This document shows positions 1 through 4,834 of a DNA stretch of 6,594 bases, piece after piece. This DNA comes from JBLHKE01 sp047619485 (GTDB taxonomy: Bacteria; Verrucomicrobiota; Verrucomicrobiia; Verrucomicrobiales; DEV007), in the NCBI GenBank assembly GCA_047619485.1, contig JBLHKE010000445.1, positions 1 to 6,594 on the forward strand, given 5' to 3'. The translations under genes were made by a program, and so were the position numbers. The notes under the pieces are model-generated. The model was not told where the DNA came from. It was given only the letters and a program-made list of their open reading frames with translations, and did not search any database. How positions within the stretch are numbered: the first letter of the stretch is position 1; the number at the start of each line of letters is the position of its first letter.

Positions 1-159
1 GTAGCGAACTTTGAGGAAGAGATCGAATTGTTTCCCCAGCGGGTCTCGGCCGCACAGCTTCTCAAAGCTCCGCCCACACTGGACGATCACAAGATCGGCA
101 TCTAGCGCAACATGGAACGGGAAAGCCTTTTCAAACTGGTTTTGACTGATACCAATCAT
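1..159 (-). CDS. HNOBA (haem-NO-binding-associated) domain protein, N-terminal part, partial
   Basis: The gene starts with ATG at 159-157 and stays open for 53 codons to the left edge, so only the N-terminus is visible. It reads MIGISQNQFEKAFPFHVALD, followed by ADLVIVQCGRSFEKLCGRDP and a segment containing FDLF. The pattern FPFH-x-D-x-L-x-I-V-Q-x-G-R-S, followed by an FDLF block, is the start of the PAS-like HNOBA domain. That domain is known from soluble guanylate cyclase and from bacterial proteins encoded beside H-NOX genes. The start is supported by a GGAG motif 5 bases upstream that overlaps the stop region of the H-NOX gene. The two genes are 7 bases apart on the same strand, so they are almost certainly co-transcribed and translationally coupled. 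The output domain is beyond the edge; in known relatives it is a histidine kinase, a nucleotide cyclase or a GGDEF domain. The domain call is from memory of the motif; the output type is unknown. Confidence 0.8.
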   Translation of the reverse strand, partial: MIGISQNQFEKAFPFHVALDADLVIVQCGRSFEKLCGRDPLGKQFDLFLKVRY

Positions 160-166
160 GTCTCCA

Positions 167-727
167 CTAGGCTCTCTCCTTCCAATCTACGACAAACTCC
201 CGGTCGCCTGCACCTTCAGTGATCGCATCTGTCGTTACAAGAGTGCAGGTAGCAGGTGTTCGGAACATTTTCCCCAAGCCCTGAATTATTCCTACGACGA
301 AATTTTCCAGCCCCTCCCGGTGAGAGGAATAGTGAAGCAGTAGTGATTTCTCCTTAATTTGCGAAATCTTGAAAGAAGGAGGTTTTAGATTTGGAAACAG
401 GAGTGAGACACGGGCATGAAAGTTTGGCAAATTTTGGAGGAATTCCGGTAACGACTCCCCTCCTGCACGTATTAGTTCCCCATAGTTGTTCTGAGCAGTC
501 TCTAGGATCCAGTATTCCCCAAATAGGATCAGGATCTCGCCCGCATCCTTCTCAAGGACTTCCGACGCGGCACCGACTAAATCGTAGGTGAGGCTATCTG
601 GATAGCCCTCATTCGAGACGAACGCGACCTCCGTAACCCCTGCTTTGTCTTTGATATTATACCAAGTTTCTTCGCCTCCTTGGGAACAGACGAATTCTTC
701 GATAGCTTTATTAACTAGTCCGTACAT
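167..727 (-). CDS. H-NOX haem-based nitric oxide/gas sensor protein
   Basis: This 186-residue protein has the usual length for a stand-alone H-NOX (haem-nitric oxide/oxygen binding) domain, a soluble cytoplasmic sensor. It begins MYGLVNKAIEEFV, the typical family start. The proximal haem ligand is His104 in the segment LPNFHARVSLLFP. The haem-propionate motif YxSxR is present as Tyr133-Ser135-Arg137. A conserved-type proline is at Pro117 and the Gly-rich GRAGGE-like turn at about 87-91 precedes the ligand helix. All key residues needed to hold haem are therefore intact and the gene looks functional. Judged only by spacing from YxSxR, the position of the distal tyrosine that supports O2 binding in Thermoanaerobacter H-NOX is Asn142 here, which suggests an NO-selective sensor; this is inference. 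It is the first gene of an operon with the HNOBA protein at 1-159. A weak -10-like TATAAT lies upstream. No obvious Shine-Dalgarno precedes the ATG. Confidence 0.95.
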   Translation of the reverse strand: MYGLVNKAIEEFVCSQGGEETWYNIKDKAGVTEVAFVSNEGYPDSLTYDLVGAASEVLEKDAGEILILFGEYWILETAQNNYGELIRAGGESLPEFLQNLPNFHARVSLLFPNLKPPSFKISQIKEKSLLLHYSSHREGLENFVVGIIQGLGKMFRTPATCTLVTTDAITEGAGDREFVVDWKERA

Positions 728-765
728 CAGATTACAGTTTTGAAATTTTCTGGTTTTTGATGAAA

Positions 766-771
766 ATTATA
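766..771 (-). promoter_or_regulatory. Possible -10 box for the H-NOX operon
   Basis: The minus strand reads TATAAT, a perfect -10 hexamer, 39 bases before the H-NOX start codon. At 16-18 bases further upstream only weak -35 candidates are found (TTCTAC or similar), so the call rests on the hexamer and its position. The surrounding DNA is AT-rich, which makes a chance match possible. Confidence 0.3.
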
Positions 772-1184
772 GATATTCCACCATAAGGGTAGAAAGATCT
801 CCTACCGGAGTCATGGCTTACGCATCACATTCCTGACCGAGAAGTTTCTGTAAATACTCAGGATTCTCACTTCGTTACTATTAACCATGAGGATTAACAA
901 TTAATCTCGCACCGCCACTCACGACAACTAAACCTAATACTCAGTTAAAACTCATTGCTTGTTAGCGAGTTAACCTAAGCATGCTCTAATTCTTCAGAAA
1001 TGTTTGTGCCTAGTCGCTCATTCTCATTCCGAAATACGTTCTAAAAAGAGCATACATATAGAATTACCAGAGTCCAGTTGAAACTCATTGGCTATCAATT
1101 GGTTGGAATGGTCATTTTATGACTCCTCCAAAATGTTTATCACAAGCGATTCATTCGTAAGTATATATGTGAGAGATACCTACA
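772..1184. other. Gene-free AT-rich stretch between H-NOX and the mobile-element block
   Basis: No open frame here has family-like content, and codon-like structure is absent on both strands apart from the short inverted-repeat peptide listed separately. A 16-base near-direct repeat, CAGTTRAAACTCATTG, occurs at 942-957 and again at 1075-1090 with one difference; two copies 133 bases apart are too few to call an array. A purine-rich GGAGGAGTC followed by ATG on the minus strand (about 1110-1130) opens only a six-codon frame. No tRNA or CRISPR structure is seen. The stretch looks like decayed intergenic DNA upstream of the H-NOX operon. Confidence 0.6.
818..848 (-). repeat. 31-bp inverted repeat, left copy
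   Basis: Positions 818-848 are the exact reverse complement of 3037-3067. Beyond the perfect core a weaker similarity continues inward (CTG/CAG, GTA, CTC, GG at matching offsets) for about 15-20 bases and outward for about 5 bases (CATGG versus CAGGG). On the minus strand this copy ends an open frame whose last residues read SENPEYLQKLLGQECDA, then TAA. The other copy encodes the same ending. The two copies are therefore either inverted ends of one element or remnants of a duplicated gene 3' end pointing in opposite directions. Confidence 0.85.
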
Positions 1185-1188
1185 CTTA

Positions 1189-1215
1189 GGGCCTGTCAGT
1201 AAATAACTCCTACAA
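1189..1215 (+). repeat. MITE left terminal inverted repeat
   Basis: It starts GGGCCTGTCAGTAAATAAC and pairs imperfectly (22 of 27) with 2824-2850. Its inner edge overlaps the target site used by the later IS, whose left direct repeat is 1209-1217. Confidence 0.75.
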
Positions 1216-1217
1216 TC
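1209..1217 (+). repeat. Target-site duplication of the IS, left copy
   Basis: CCTACAATC here is repeated exactly at 2714-2722 directly outside the IS ends. The preceding T (1208 and 2713) also matches, so the repeat may be 10 bp. Confidence 0.85.
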
Positions 1218-1218
1218 G

Positions 1219-1238
1219 GGTGTGAATGAAAACGGTGG
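1219..1238 (+). repeat. IS left terminal inverted repeat
   Basis: GGTGTGAATGAAAACGGTGG matches the reverse complement of 2693-2712 with a single mismatch (A versus T at the 15th base). Confidence 0.9.
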
Positions 1239-1307
1239 ACACCGGAAGACAGTTCCTTATTGAAATTATAACCTGTGCTTTTAATTCCATGCGTATGGTT
1301 GGTAGGC

Positions 1308-1652
1308 ATGAACAACCAAGACGCTCCCGACCCCCAGCCGACCCGCAACCTCCCGGTCACCGAATCGGAGTCCAAGATGCTCGAACTCCTGCGTACCAAC
1401 CCGCTGCTGGCCAGGCAAATCAGATCACTCGTGGGCCGCTTCGGGGAGGAAGTCGCTGGCGGCCTCGACGCGAACCAAGCGGAGGTGATGGCCATCGAAG
1501 AGGTCGGGCAGCTGGGCAAAACCATACTCGAGCAGTGGGCCGAGAACACCCACCAGGAAGAGATCACCAGGGTGAAGCAGGGCGATCCATCACTCACTAA
1601 CAATGGTAAAAAAAACTCCGCTGGTACACCACCTTCGGACGGGTCTCGATAG
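1308..1652 (+). CDS. ISKra4-type transposase, upstream frame (orfA)
   Basis: This 114-residue frame starts MNNQDAPDPQP and contains a helical central part (LLARQIRSLVGRFGEEVAGG, then LDANQAEVMAIEEVGQLGKT). It ends after KKNSAGTPPSDGSR. The first ATG with a purine-rich upstream motif (GGTAGG) is at 1308; an alternative start at 1275 would need a non-ATG codon. On its own it has no catalytic motif. It is the N-terminal part of the transposase: at 1610-1616 the frame crosses A AAA AAC, and a -1 slip there joins it to the catalytic frame. Such a slip gives a fusion of about 461 residues, close to the usual size for the family. In the unshifted frame, translation stops at 1650-1652. The short product could be a regulator, but that is inference. 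Confidence 0.8.
   Translation: MNNQDAPDPQPTRNLPVTESESKMLELLRTNPLLARQIRSLVGRFGEEVAGGLDANQAEVMAIEEVGQLGKTILEQWAENTHQEEITRVKQGDPSLTNNGKKNSAGTPPSDGSR
1610..1616 (+). promoter_or_regulatory. Programmed -1 ribosomal frameshift site (A AAA AAC)
   Basis: A run of eight A (1608-1615) followed by C gives the heptamer A AAA AAC in exactly the phase required by the upstream frame. The -1 frame is closed by a TAA at 1607-1609 and open from 1610 onward. Translated from the slip it reads LRWYTTFGRVSIDEQVLRMG, which looks like conserved transposase sequence lying upstream of any start codon of the second frame. A small downstream stem (TCCG at 1617-1620 with CGGA at 1636-1639) could help but is weak. The alternative is a simple inactivating indel in the A run. 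Confidence 0.75.
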
Positions 1653-2692
1653 ACGAACAGGTGCTGAGAATGGGGCGGCGGGGCGCAACCATACGGGTGT
1701 TCAAAGAGTTGGCGAACATCGGTTGCCACAGCTGCTCACTGCCGCTTCAGCGGCGCATCGCCGACTTCTGCTCCGAGCGCAGCGGGCGGGCATCGGTCGC
1801 CGCCCTGGCCGAACACTACTCGATCGAGGTGCCGCTCTACACCGTCGGCGCGGTGACCCGCAACGTGGCCAAGGAGGCGTATGTGTTCAACCTGGAGCGC
1901 CCGCCCGGAAAGGAGCCGGCGGCGGTCCAGGTCACCGAGCTGGACGGATCGATGCTGCCGACCGTCGAGTTCAAGGGGGCCGCGGAAGTATCGGATCCTG
2001 CGCAGAAGGCCGACAAGCGCAAGCGCCGAACCTGCCAGTGGAAGGAGATCCGCGTCTGCTCGACACACGACACGATGCTCGCCGACGCCAGGTACGGGAC
2101 CTGCTTTGGTGGAGTGTTAGAGACCGGGCTGATGATGGCGGCGACCTGCGCGCAATCCGGCATGGATCCGACGACACGCATCCACGGCGTGGGCGATGGG
2201 GCGGCCTGGATCGCCGAGCAGTACGAGGAGCGGTTCGGCACCCAGGGAAGCTACCTGCTCGACTTCTACCACGTGTGCGAATACCTGGGCGAGGCGGCCT
2301 CGAGTTGCCCGGGCGGGGGCACGCCAGCCGAGAAGAAGAGGTGGATGGAGAAGCAGAAGAAGCGGCTTAAAGAAAACAGATACCAGGAAGTGATCGACGA
2401 GCTGGAGAGCAATCAGGAGGCGGAGGAAGTGGCCGAAAAGGAAGCGCCAGTGCGCCGCTGCTGGCGTTACTTGAACAACCGGAAAGACCAGCTCGACTAC
2501 CAGGGTGCGATCGATGCGGAGCTGCCAATAGGCTCGGGGGAGGTCGAGAGCACCCACCGGCACCTGCTCCAGCAGCGGCTGAAAATCCCGGGAGTGTGGT
2601 GGAAGAAAGAGACCGCAGCCGACATGGCCCAGCTCCGGGTGATGCGCGCGAACAAAGAGTGGGGAACCTTCTGGCAGGAGAAAGCAGCCTGA
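1616..2692 (+). CDS. ISKra4-type transposase, catalytic frame (orfB)
   Basis: This frame encodes a DDE-type transposase core. Numbering from the GTG at 1661 (343 residues), the likely acidic triad is Asp95 (VTELDGSML), Asp179 (GVGDGAAWI) and Glu294 (PIGSGEVES). Family-like blocks are LDFYHVCEYLGEA at 201-213 and LQQRLKIPGVWW at 303-314. An N-terminal Cys-x2-Cys (22-25) is part of GCHSCSLPLQRRIADF, a helix-rich segment resembling a DNA-binding region. The part 1616-1660 is also conserved in style, so the protein is probably made as a fusion with the upstream frame by -1 frameshifting rather than from the internal GTG at 1661 or ATG at 1670. The frame is intact to its TGA, which lies just before the right IS end. 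No passenger gene is present. Catalytic assignments are from motif recognition and not tested by alignment. Confidence 0.85.
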   Translation, partial: LRWYTTFGRVSIDEQVLRMGRRGATIRVFKELANIGCHSCSLPLQRRIADFCSERSGRASVAALAEHYSIEVPLYTVGAVTRNVAKEAYVFNLERPPGKEPAAVQVTELDGSMLPTVEFKGAAEVSDPAQKADKRKRRTCQWKEIRVCSTHDTMLADARYGTCFGGVLETGLMMAATCAQSGMDPTTRIHGVGDGAAWIAEQYEERFGTQGSYLLDFYHVCEYLGEAASSCPGGGTPAEKKRWMEKQKKRLKENRYQEVIDELESNQEAEEVAEKEAPVRRCWRYLNNRKDQLDYQGAIDAELPIGSGEVESTHRHLLQQRLKIPGVWWKKETAADMAQLRVMRANKEWGTFWQEKAA

Positions 2693-2712
2693 CCACCGAT
2701 TTCATTCACACC
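2693..2712 (-). repeat. IS right terminal inverted repeat
   Basis: Its reverse complement, GGTGTGAATGAAATCGGTGG, matches the left end at 19 of 20 positions. It begins immediately after the transposase stop codon. Confidence 0.9.
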
Positions 2713-2713
2713 T

Positions 2714-2722
2714 CCTACAATC
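2714..2722 (+). repeat. Target-site duplication of the IS, right copy
   Basis: CCTACAATC directly repeats 1209-1217 and lies against the right IS end. Confidence 0.85.
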
Positions 2723-2823
2723 TGCTGGTTATTTTGGCCATCACCCGCGTTAGCTTCCAACTCAAATAGCCCGCTATCATCGCTGAAATCTGCCTTGGTG
2801 CTGGCTAAAATTCCTGCGCATCT

Positions 2824-2850
2824 TTGTATGACTTATTTCCTGACAACCCC
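2824..2850 (-). repeat. MITE right terminal inverted repeat
   Basis: The reverse complement begins GGGGTTGTCAGGAAATAAG and matches the left end 1189-1215 at 22 of 27 positions. TTA follows outside, as on the left. Confidence 0.75.
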
Positions 2851-2893
2851 TTAGCATTTGTAGGATCGAATTTAGACTTTCATTTCACTTGCT

Positions 2894-2912
2894 GAAAAAG
2901 CCCTCAGGGGCT
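2894..2912 (-). terminator. Intrinsic terminator for the response-regulator gene
   Basis: On the minus strand a 5-bp stem AGCCC/GGGCT with loop CTGA is followed by five T (complement of A at 2895-2899). It lies about 160 bases downstream of the regulator stop codon at 3074 and has the right polarity for that gene. The stem is short, so efficiency may be modest. Confidence 0.6.
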
Positions 2913-3036
2913 CCAAGCTTGATGGACGTGATATCAAAATGGTGGTCGGTGCTTGCGAGGGACTGAGGAACATCGCGGAGAGTGTTCGTTGAAGAAGCGA
3001 CAGTTCGCTGCGTCGCAGGATGCCAGAGCATCTACT

Positions 3037-3067
3037 GAAACTTCTCGGTCAGGAATGTGATGCGTAA
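3037..3067 (+). repeat. 31-bp inverted repeat, right copy
   Basis: This is the perfect inverted partner of 818-848. It ends seven bases from the stop codon of the response-regulator gene. Read on the plus strand it encodes KLLGQECDA and a TAA stop, preceded by PEHLL where the left copy has PEYLQ. The two copies thus differ just upstream while keeping the reading frame. Confidence 0.85.
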
Positions 3068-3073
3068 ACCCTG

Positions 3074-4444
3074 CTACCGGAGTCCGTGCCGTTTCATTTT
3101 GTTGTAGATCGACTTTTCCGAGATTCCGAGACGCCTAGCTGCCTCGGCCTTGTTGTTGCCACAACTGAGCAGCGTCACCTCTATGGCGGCCTGTTCTATA
3201 TCTTGTAAGGTGGCGTTCCCGGATGCAATTGCAGTGGAAGGTTTGTCAAAATCAAAGCTGTTCAATTCCGACGGTAGATCGCTGATCTGGATGATTCCGT
3301 CTTCGCAAAACGCTGAAGCACGTTCGAGGGCGTTTTCGAACTGCCTTACGTTGCCTGGCCAATCGTAGCCGAGTAGGACTTCCATGGCATCGGGAGAGAT
3401 CGCCGTCACTTCCATTCCACGATCCGATGCGATGCGTTTAAGGAAGTGCTCAGCAAGTTCTTGAAGATCTTCCCGCCGCTCGCGTAGCGGAGGGAGATGG
3501 AGAGTGATGACATTCAGTCGATAGTAAAGGTCTTCGCGAAATGCTTTTTTCTCCATCAGTGAGGTGAGATCCGCGTTGGTGGCGGCGATGACACGGATGT
3601 CTGCTTTGAGGGTTTCAGCACCTCCGACCCGCTGGAACTCGTGCTCCTGAAGAGCGGTGAGAAGTTTCGGTTGGAGGTCGATCGGCATCTCTCCGATCTC
3701 GTCGAGGAATAGTGTGCCCTTGTCAGCAATCTCAAACTTGCCAAGACGTTGCTGGTAAGCACCGGTAAACGAACCCTTCTCGTGACCGAACAGTTCAGAC
3801 TCGAGTAATTCCCTTGGCATGGCAGGACAGCTAACCGCAACAAATGAACCCTCGTGGCGCGCACTCGACTCATGCACAAGCTTGGCGAGCAGGCTCTTCC
3901 CGACACCACTCTCTCCGGTGATCAGCACAGTGGTGTCGATCTTGGAGACGCGTTCGACGTCCTCCATGAGCTGACGAGTTACCTGGGAGTTGCCGATGAA
4001 TCGCGTACGGGATCGCGGAAACCCAACCGCCTCGCGCAACAGTCGGTTCTCAGATTTCAGCTCGTTGGTAGAAAGCGCATGGGTCAGAGTGGCGAGCAGT
4101 TCGTCGAGACAGAACGGCTTGCGCATGTAATCGACAGCCCCTTCCTTCATGGCGGTCACTGCGTCTTCGAGCTCTCCCTTCGCGGATAGGATGACGACGC
4201 TGATGTCAGGGTGACTCTCCCGGATGACCTTCAAGCAATCAATCCCCGACACGTGTGGCATCTGGAGGTCGAGCAGAGCAATGCAGAACTCTTCTCCATG
4301 ATTCTTAATCATCTCCATAGTCTCCTTTCCGTCGCAAGCGGTCACCGGAGTCAGACCTATCTTCGGTACATGACGAGAAAGCAGATTAGTAATGGCCTCG
4401 TCATCATCTGCGATCAGCACTTTCCGCAAATTCTTCTTACGCAT
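3074..4444 (-). CDS. NtrC-family sigma-54-dependent response regulator
   Basis: This 456-residue two-component regulator activates RNA polymerase carrying sigma-54 by ATP hydrolysis. Domains in order: receiver (about 7-120) with acidic pocket Asp13-Asp15, phospho-acceptor Asp59 (LLDLQMP), Ser87 and Lys109; AAA+ domain (about 148-380) with Walker A GESGVGKS at 177-184, sigma-54 contact loop GSFTGA at 224-229, Walker B GTLFLDEIGE at 243-252 and arginine-finger block FREDLYYRLNV at 302-312; Fis-type helix-turn-helix at about 415-456 (NNKAEAARRLGISEKSIYNK). All functional residues are intact; the contact loop has Ser in place of the usual Ala, a known natural variant. The ATG at 4444 gives the normal family length. 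The frame is open upstream through an Asn-Pro repeat, and a TTG start at 4522 would add 26 residues. Neither start has a clear ribosome site. It is divergent from a gene with a sigma-54 promoter; no sensor kinase is adjacent. Confidence 0.93.
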   Translation of the reverse strand: MRKKNLRKVLIADDDEAITNLLSRHVPKIGLTPVTACDGKETMEMIKNHGEEFCIALLDLQMPHVSGIDCLKVIRESHPDISVVILSAKGELEDAVTAMKEGAVDYMRKPFCLDELLATLTHALSTNELKSENRLLREAVGFPRSRTRFIGNSQVTRQLMEDVERVSKIDTTVLITGESGVGKSLLAKLVHESSARHEGSFVAVSCPAMPRELLESELFGHEKGSFTGAYQQRLGKFEIADKGTLFLDEIGEMPIDLQPKLLTALQEHEFQRVGGAETLKADIRVIAATNADLTSLMEKKAFREDLYYRLNVITLHLPPLRERREDLQELAEHFLKRIASDRGMEVTAISPDAMEVLLGYDWPGNVRQFENALERASAFCEDGIIQISDLPSELNSFDFDKPSTAIASGNATLQDIEQAAIEVTLLSCGNNKAEAARRLGISEKSIYNKMKRHGLR

Positions 4445-4454
4445 AGGAGGGGGA

Positions 4455-4472
4455 GGATTAGGATTAGGATTA
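4455..4472 (+). repeat. Three tandem copies of GGATTA at the 5' end of the regulator gene
   Basis: Three perfect 6-bp units run 4455-4472 and are flanked by further G-rich DNA (GGAGGGGGAGG before, GGAGGATC after). On the coding strand of the regulator they would encode Asn-Pro repeats just upstream of the ATG at 4444. A change in copy number would keep the frame. Confidence 0.8.
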
Positions 4473-4522
4473 GGAGGATCTTCATCCCATTTCCAAACCC
4501 TGCAAGTTTTACCGTCTAACAA

Positions 4523-4657
4523 AGGCTCAGCACGGAAAAAATTACCGACTTTGGGAGTGTCGAAGTTGATCCCAGCTCGCTAAATTATTTCCATAAATAA
4601 CACAACTCATTAACGTTAAACATATTGTAACAACAATTTCCAGGCACTAAAGCGTGC
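4523..4657. promoter_or_regulatory. Divergent intergenic region with small palindromes
   Basis: This AT-rich gap between the regulator and the methyltransferase promoter holds TTAACGTTAA (4610-4619), a perfect palindrome, and TTGT-A-ACAA (4625-4633), both 25-50 bases upstream of the sigma-54 -24 element. They could be binding sites for a helix-turn-helix regulator, but sigma-54 activator sites are more often 80-150 bases upstream. No clear sigma-70 promoter for the regulator is visible. Confidence 0.3.
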
Positions 4658-4674
4658 TTGGCACGGTTTGTGCA
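4658..4674 (+). promoter_or_regulatory. Sigma-54 (-24/-12) promoter
   Basis: The site reads TTGGCACGGTTTGTGCA. It matches the sigma-54 consensus TTGGCACG-N4-TTGCA at every defined position but one (G for T in the -12 element), and the invariant GG and GC are separated by exactly 10 bases. Transcription would begin near 4686, about 150 bases before the chosen methyltransferase start or 26 bases before the in-frame ATG at 4712. Its neighbour on the other strand is a sigma-54 activator, which strengthens the call. Confidence 0.8.
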
Positions 4675-4689
4675 CAGAACTACGACAGT

Positions 4690-4703
4690 AGGGCTTCGAC
4701 CCT
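4690..4703 (+). other. Small leader hairpin downstream of the sigma-54 promoter
   Basis: AGGG (4690-4693) pairs with CCCT (4700-4703) around loop CTTCGA, and GT/AC outside can extend it with one bulge. It would lie within the first bases of the sigma-54 transcript, just before the ATG at 4712. The stem is short and the role unknown. Confidence 0.3.
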
Positions 4704-4834
4704 TACGCCTTATGACCGAGCACACAACAGAACAACAACTCACTGGATCTGCGTCTGGAGCGCATAGCGCCTATCTCACCCGAACCGTCCAACCCTTAGT
4801 TTTATCACTCCCGGGAAAATTTTCACACATCCCC

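Larger units (their letters stand above)
1218..2713 (+). mobile_element. Insertion sequence of the ISKra4 family, complete
   Basis: The element is about 1.5 kb. Its ends are inverted repeats: 1219-1238 reads GGTGTGAATGAAAACGGTGG and the reverse complement of 2693-2712 is identical at 19 of 20 positions. The left end begins GGG, as I recall for ISKra4 and ISMich2 groups. CCTACAATC flanks it directly at 1209-1217 and 2714-2722 (10 bases if the preceding T is counted), a target duplication of 9-10 bp. The inside holds a two-frame transposase (1308-2692). The element is clearly more GC-rich than the AT-rich DNA around it, which suggests recent arrival from another genomic background. Intact ends, intact frames and an exact target repeat all indicate a young, possibly still active copy. 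The exact right boundary (2712 or 2713) cannot be settled from one copy. Confidence 0.9.
1189..2850. mobile_element. MITE-like element, about 157 bp before interruption by the ISKra4-type IS
   Basis: The left end 1189-1215 and the reverse complement of the right end 2824-2850 match at 22 of 27 positions, sharing GGG, TGTCAG, AAATAA and TACAA. Both ends are flanked by TTA (1186-1188 and 2851-2853), a plausible 3-bp target duplication of the TNA kind made by some IS5-like elements. When the inserted IS and one copy of its target repeat are removed, the element is only about 157 bp long, too short to encode a transposase, which fits a miniature inverted-repeat element. On the minus strand a short frame of about 46 codons (ending QQIVGVIY then TGA at 1198-1196, inside the left inverted repeat) would run across the restored element. 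It could be the 3' tail of the parent transposase or chance. The family of the parent IS is not identified. Confidence 0.7.
2855..3067 (+). pseudogene. Possible 3' gene remnant ending in the right 31-bp repeat
   Basis: From about 2876 a frame reads plausibly (LAEKALRGSKLDGRDIKMVV, then GACEGLRNIAESVR), is stopped by TGA at 2990-2992, and continues in the same frame to RRRMPEHLLKLLGQECDA with TAA at 3065-3067. The last residues equal those encoded by the inverted copy at 818-848. No start codon or ribosome site is evident and no family is recognised. The frame also passes through the hairpin at 2899-2912, which serves better as a terminator on the other strand. A decayed gene end is possible but only the duplicated tail is well supported. 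Confidence 0.3.

Noticed and set aside
870..1000. Possible integron attC-like sites in the GTTA-rich stretch
   Set aside because: No correctly spaced inverted core sites and no cassette genes or integrase are present.
850..1185. CRISPR array or tRNA in the AT-rich gap
   Set aside because: No regularly spaced repeats and no cloverleaf-forming sequence were found.
1196..1729. Long minus-strand frame of 177 codons across the IS left part
   Set aside because: It is antisense to the transposase frames and has no family features; its last codons only coincide with the end of the MITE frame because the target repeat was duplicated.
1603..2370. Plus-strand frame of 255 codons inside the IS
   Set aside because: It is Arg/Gly-rich out-of-frame reading of GC-rich transposase DNA; the adjacent frame carries all catalytic motifs.
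802..3084. CTACCGGAGTC occurs at 802-812 and 3074-3084
   Set aside because: The copies are in direct orientation while the neighbouring 31-bp repeats are inverted, and the right copy is just the end of the regulator gene; most likely chance.
4658..4834. TTG start for the methyltransferase at 4658
   Set aside because: The codon is the first base of the sigma-54 promoter, so it would not be in the transcript.
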